64,000 nt of DNA, from assembly GCF_005116505.1 (NCBI RefSeq), contig NZ_SWBR01000002.1:1246715-1310714 (forward strand), given 5' to 3'. This DNA comes from Pedobacter polaris (GTDB lineage: Bacteria > Bacteroidota > Bacteroidia > Sphingobacteriales > Sphingobacteriaceae). A program made the translations under genes and the position numbers. This document shows, one piece after another, positions 62,019 through 64,000 of the stretch; position 1 is the first letter of the stretch; each line of letters opens with the position of its first letter. The notes under the pieces were generated by a model. It ran no database searches and was not told where the DNA came from. It saw only the letters and a program-made list of their open reading frames with translations.

Positions 62019-62570
62019 CTATTTTTCTTTTAGCTCAGGTGGTGGGAACATTGGTTCTTCATGCTCAACTTTCTTTTTCAAGTCTATATACCATTGATCT
62101 TTTTCAAAATCATAACTTTTTCTTCTTCCACCAATATCATTAGCAACTGCTACTATATTCCATCTTTCATTTTCCTCAGTTAGCTTGAAAAAATAAAATA
62201 ACTGAGACCCATTTTCTACAAATGATACAGAGACTGTGTCTAGTATTTTAACAAAATTATATATACTTATTCTCTCCCTTTTATCATAGGGATAATTAAT
62301 CCCCCCAATGTTTATCATCCTAGACCGAGGGCTATCTTCCAGAAAGACAATTTTAAAGTACTTGCTTTTTCTTGGCCAACTTTTATTATAAAACTTCGTT
62401 TTTAAAAAATAAAGGGTATCAGCGTTAATCGTTTCCTTAAGCAACACTTTATTTTCCAGAATACTGTTAAATATAGCTGTGGTATCACTTGCACTTAACC
62501 TTTTATTGTCAGCTTGTCTACATGATAATAGGCATATTGTCAACAACAAGTAAATTATATTTTTAAACAT
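62019..62570 (-). CDS. Hypothetical lipoprotein directly downstream of the HExxH protein
   Basis: The 183-residue protein starts MFKNIIYLLLTICLLSCRQ, a signal peptide with lipobox LLSC, so the mature protein is anchored to a membrane by Cys17. The rest is a single mixed alpha/beta domain with GGINYPYDKRERISIYNF and an acidic/proline tail (PMFPPPELKEK). Its ATG is 4 bp after the stop of the HExxH gene, so the pair is almost certainly cotranscribed. If the upstream protein is a toxin, this lipoprotein would be the first candidate for its immunity factor (inference). No family is recognised. Confidence 0.7.
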   Translation of the reverse strand: MFKNIIYLLLTICLLSCRQADNKRLSASDTTAIFNSILENKVLLKETINADTLYFLKTKFYNKSWPRKSKYFKIVFLEDSPRSRMINIGGINYPYDKRERISIYNFVKILDTVSVSFVENGSQLFYFFKLTEENERWNIVAVANDIGGRRKSYDFEKDQWYIDLKKKVEHEEPMFPPPELKEK

Positions 62571-62574
62571 AAAA

Positions 62575-63345
62575 TTAATTTTTAGTTTTAACTCTATAGT
62601 ATCTCAACCATTCCTTTGCATTTTCAGGCACTAAATAGCCTGGAGCTCCAGGTGGTTGAATATGGCCCTCCATATACCAACCAGGCTCTTTTATGGTTCC
62701 TTTTATATTTGTCATTTCAACTGGTAAATTATTTATGTCTCTTCCAAAATGAACAAATTCATGAAGTGTTGCAATGGTTACAATTAAACCTAATTTTTGG
62801 TAATTGAAATTGGTTTTATTGTTTTCTAACTCATTTACAAAATCATTATCAATTTGTAGTGTCTTTGTTCTGCTATCATAGTGGCCAACTATATCATTCC
62901 CTTTATTATCTTTTAGATTATGTATGACAACTACTTTAGGTCCCTTACCAGGCTGCATTAATTCCTTTATTTTTTTCTCACTAAAACCTGTTGTATAAGT
63001 CAGAGCTTTTAAAATGTTAGGGTATCGGGTTAAAAAGTTAGGCAAATCTGTAACTAAGGCCTTAAAATTTGGATAGTTATTTAATTCCGAAACATCTAAA
63101 TTAGGCAAATTAATAGTTGAGTTTGGAATATTATTCATCTCTGTTAAATCTGAGAAAGGAACATCTCTATTATCATCCAAATAACCAACAGCCCATTTCC
63201 CAAATTCTTTAACTTCTCTTTCTTCAGAATTTAAATGGGTTAGCAATTCGTTTGCTATAGTTGGATTATCATTTAAAAATGTTGCTTCAGCAGCAGATAG
63301 ATGTAGTTGGGCATCGGGATCTGAATTAAACCAATCGATTAACAA
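62575..63345 (-). CDS. HExxH metallopeptidase-like C-terminal part of a large protein (downstream fragment of a frameshifted gene)
   Basis: The 256-residue open frame is initiated in the track at a TTG, but coding sense clearly continues upstream in this frame (PVNAPTPKTAAQ before LLIDWFNS), up to the C run at 63379-63383, where it joins the 63339-64000 frame if one C is restored. Features: a helical module LSAAEATFLNDNPTIANELLTHL (split: LSAAEATFL), then H195-E-F-V-H199 in IATLHEFVHFGRD, with E226 in WYMEGHIQPPG as a possible third zinc ligand. It looks like a zincin domain at the end of a large secreted protein. Specificity is unknown. Confidence 0.7.
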   Translation of the reverse strand: MLIDWFNSDPDAQLHLSAAEATFLNDNPTIANELLTHLNSEEREVKEFGKWAVGYLDDNRDVPFSDLTEMNNIPNSTINLPNLDVSELNNYPNFKALVTDLPNFLTRYPNILKALTYTTGFSEKKIKELMQPGKGPKVVVIHNLKDNKGNDIVGHYDSRTKTLQIDNDFVNELENNKTNFNYQKLGLIVTIATLHEFVHFGRDINNLPVEMTNIKGTIKEPGWYMEGHIQPPGAPGYLVPENAKEWLRYYRVKTKN

Positions 63346-64000
63346 TTGTGCTGCTGTTTTTGGTGTTGGTGCATTAACGGGGGATCTGGTGTTCCCTCTG
63401 TAGGAATGGCGATTGAAGAACAGGGCAGCACGTACTCCATGCCAGGTGGGGGCGGAGTTGTTGGAATGGTATAATTTGGGTCGGGATTGCAGTTTAACGG
63501 GGTATAGTCGTTTGGATTGGGGCCACCTCCGCCCGGGTTCCCTATAGGACTATAGCCTGACCCATTATTGTTATTACCTGTTCCACCAGTTGGACCATCA
63601 GGTCCGTCAGGGGGCAATGCACAATCATATTCAACTTCCACCGCAATAGTTCTAGTATAACCTTTACTTGGTGGTGTTGGGCATGGGCAAAATCCAGCAA
63701 CAAATTGTTCATAGGTATGGCCTTGGCATGGGCAAACTTTTGGCTCTGTTTTTATAGTAACAGTTGTGGTAACGGTACACAACATATCTCCATTGCCAGT
63801 ATCCATTTTTGAGCCATTTATACTAGCAATCTTATTTAACTTGTGGTTTAAGGCTCCACTAACTCGAGCTGGCTCAGTATTTCCAAAAGAATATATCTTC
63901 TTTATTTTCCCATCCCAGTCTTTAACAAATATTTTCCCATCATATTTTCTAGAAAATTTGGCATCAACCCATTTTTCGGAAGGTTTTAGTTCTACCCATT
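63339..64000 (-). CDS. Cys/Pro/Gly-rich middle part of the same large protein (5' end outside window)
   Basis: The frame is open to the window edge: it continues upstream of the MDTGNGDM start as WVDAKFSRKYDGKIFVKDWDGK and similar, so the true start lies beyond 64000. Two CPC-containing motifs (CPCQGHTYEQF and CPCPTPPSKGY) are followed by a Gly/Asn/Pro-rich linker (GGTGNNNNGSGYSPIG). The frame ends shortly after TEGTPDPPL because of the C-run shift; restoring one C makes it continue into the HExxH part. The layout, large body then linker then enzymatic end, is like polymorphic secreted effectors, but the N-terminal part is unseen. Confidence 0.7.
   Translation of the reverse strand, partial: WVELKPSEKWVDAKFSRKYDGKIFVKDWDGKIKKIYSFGNTEPARVSGALNHKLNKIASINGSKMDTGNGDMLCTVTTTVTIKTEPKVCPCQGHTYEQFVAGFCPCPTPPSKGYTRTIAVEVEYDCALPPDGPDGPTGGTGNNNNGSGYSPIGNPGGGGPNPNDYTPLNCNPDPNYTIPTTPPPPGMEYVLPCSSIAIPTEGTPDPPLMHQHQKQQHNC

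Overview
The window looks like chromosomal DNA from a Bacteroidota bacterium of the Sphingobacteriaceae type (Pedobacter or a close relative; this is inference). The signs are low GC, near-absence of Shine-Dalgarno sequences, several TAnnTTTG promoter boxes, a type IX secretion (T9SS) type B C-terminal domain next to a PorP/SprF protein, an STN-domain TonB receptor with a DUF4249 lipoprotein, a fused SecDF, and the gene order nusB-DUF1573-yajC-YbbR-coaE. I found no tRNA, rRNA, CRISPR array, prophage or insertion sequence.

Layout. 1-1258: the 3' end of a Pro/Lys tandem-repeat protein, a decayed copy of the rsmG tail, and rsmG. 1296-5693: a glycosyltransferase, then tgt, an LptF/LptG-type permease and an EamA transporter packed as an operon. 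6229-9348: a large outer-membrane protein (zincin motif, TolB-like propeller, barrel-like end) and a LapA-like protein. 9419-18874: a surface-adhesion block on the minus strand with a TPR-LuxR regulator, a 35-residue membrane peptide, a 2122-residue MBG/YDG adhesin with a T9SS sorting domain, and a PorP/SprF partner. 19130-22549: metZ, osmC-like, ispE and DUF1287. 22769-29167: a Gfo/Idh oxidoreductase, thyA, a four-helix-bundle (rRNA-intron type) gene, folA and secDF. 29562-34269: ndh, HMG-CoA lyase, an aminopeptidase P and a Cys-rich hypothetical. 34333-40832: a GNAT protein and iron permease, then a receptor/lipoprotein/sensor kinase/LytTR regulator operon. 40884-45150: fbaA, accD and three small secreted proteins. 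45363-50646: cydAB, two metal-dependent or disordered small proteins, and a cysteine desulfurase. 50716-54288: glmM, then an overlapping methyltransferase-PAP2-ZIP operon. 54301-60466: MarR, DUF5522, an MBL nuclease, coaE, YbbR, yajC, DUF1573, nusB and leucine dehydrogenase.

60666-64000 is an accessory locus on the minus strand. A large Cys/Pro/Gly-rich protein with an HExxH C-terminal domain runs off the window and is followed by two lipoproteins and a secreted protein. Two of its genes appear to be split by single-base deletions in homopolymers (63379-63383 and about 61639-61650). It is the best candidate here for an undescribed secreted-effector or self-protection system, but this rests on architecture only.

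Intergenic DNA carries several dispersed repeat families: 21-bp palindromes at 9372, 19051 and 19100; a twin 74-bp element at 45158; a 47-bp tandem repeat that runs into the folA start codon; an AAAGCCC..AGGGG element that ends at the thyA start codon; and palindromes at 60629 and 61491. Most minus-strand open frames inside plus-strand genes, and the reverse, were judged to be shadows and left out.
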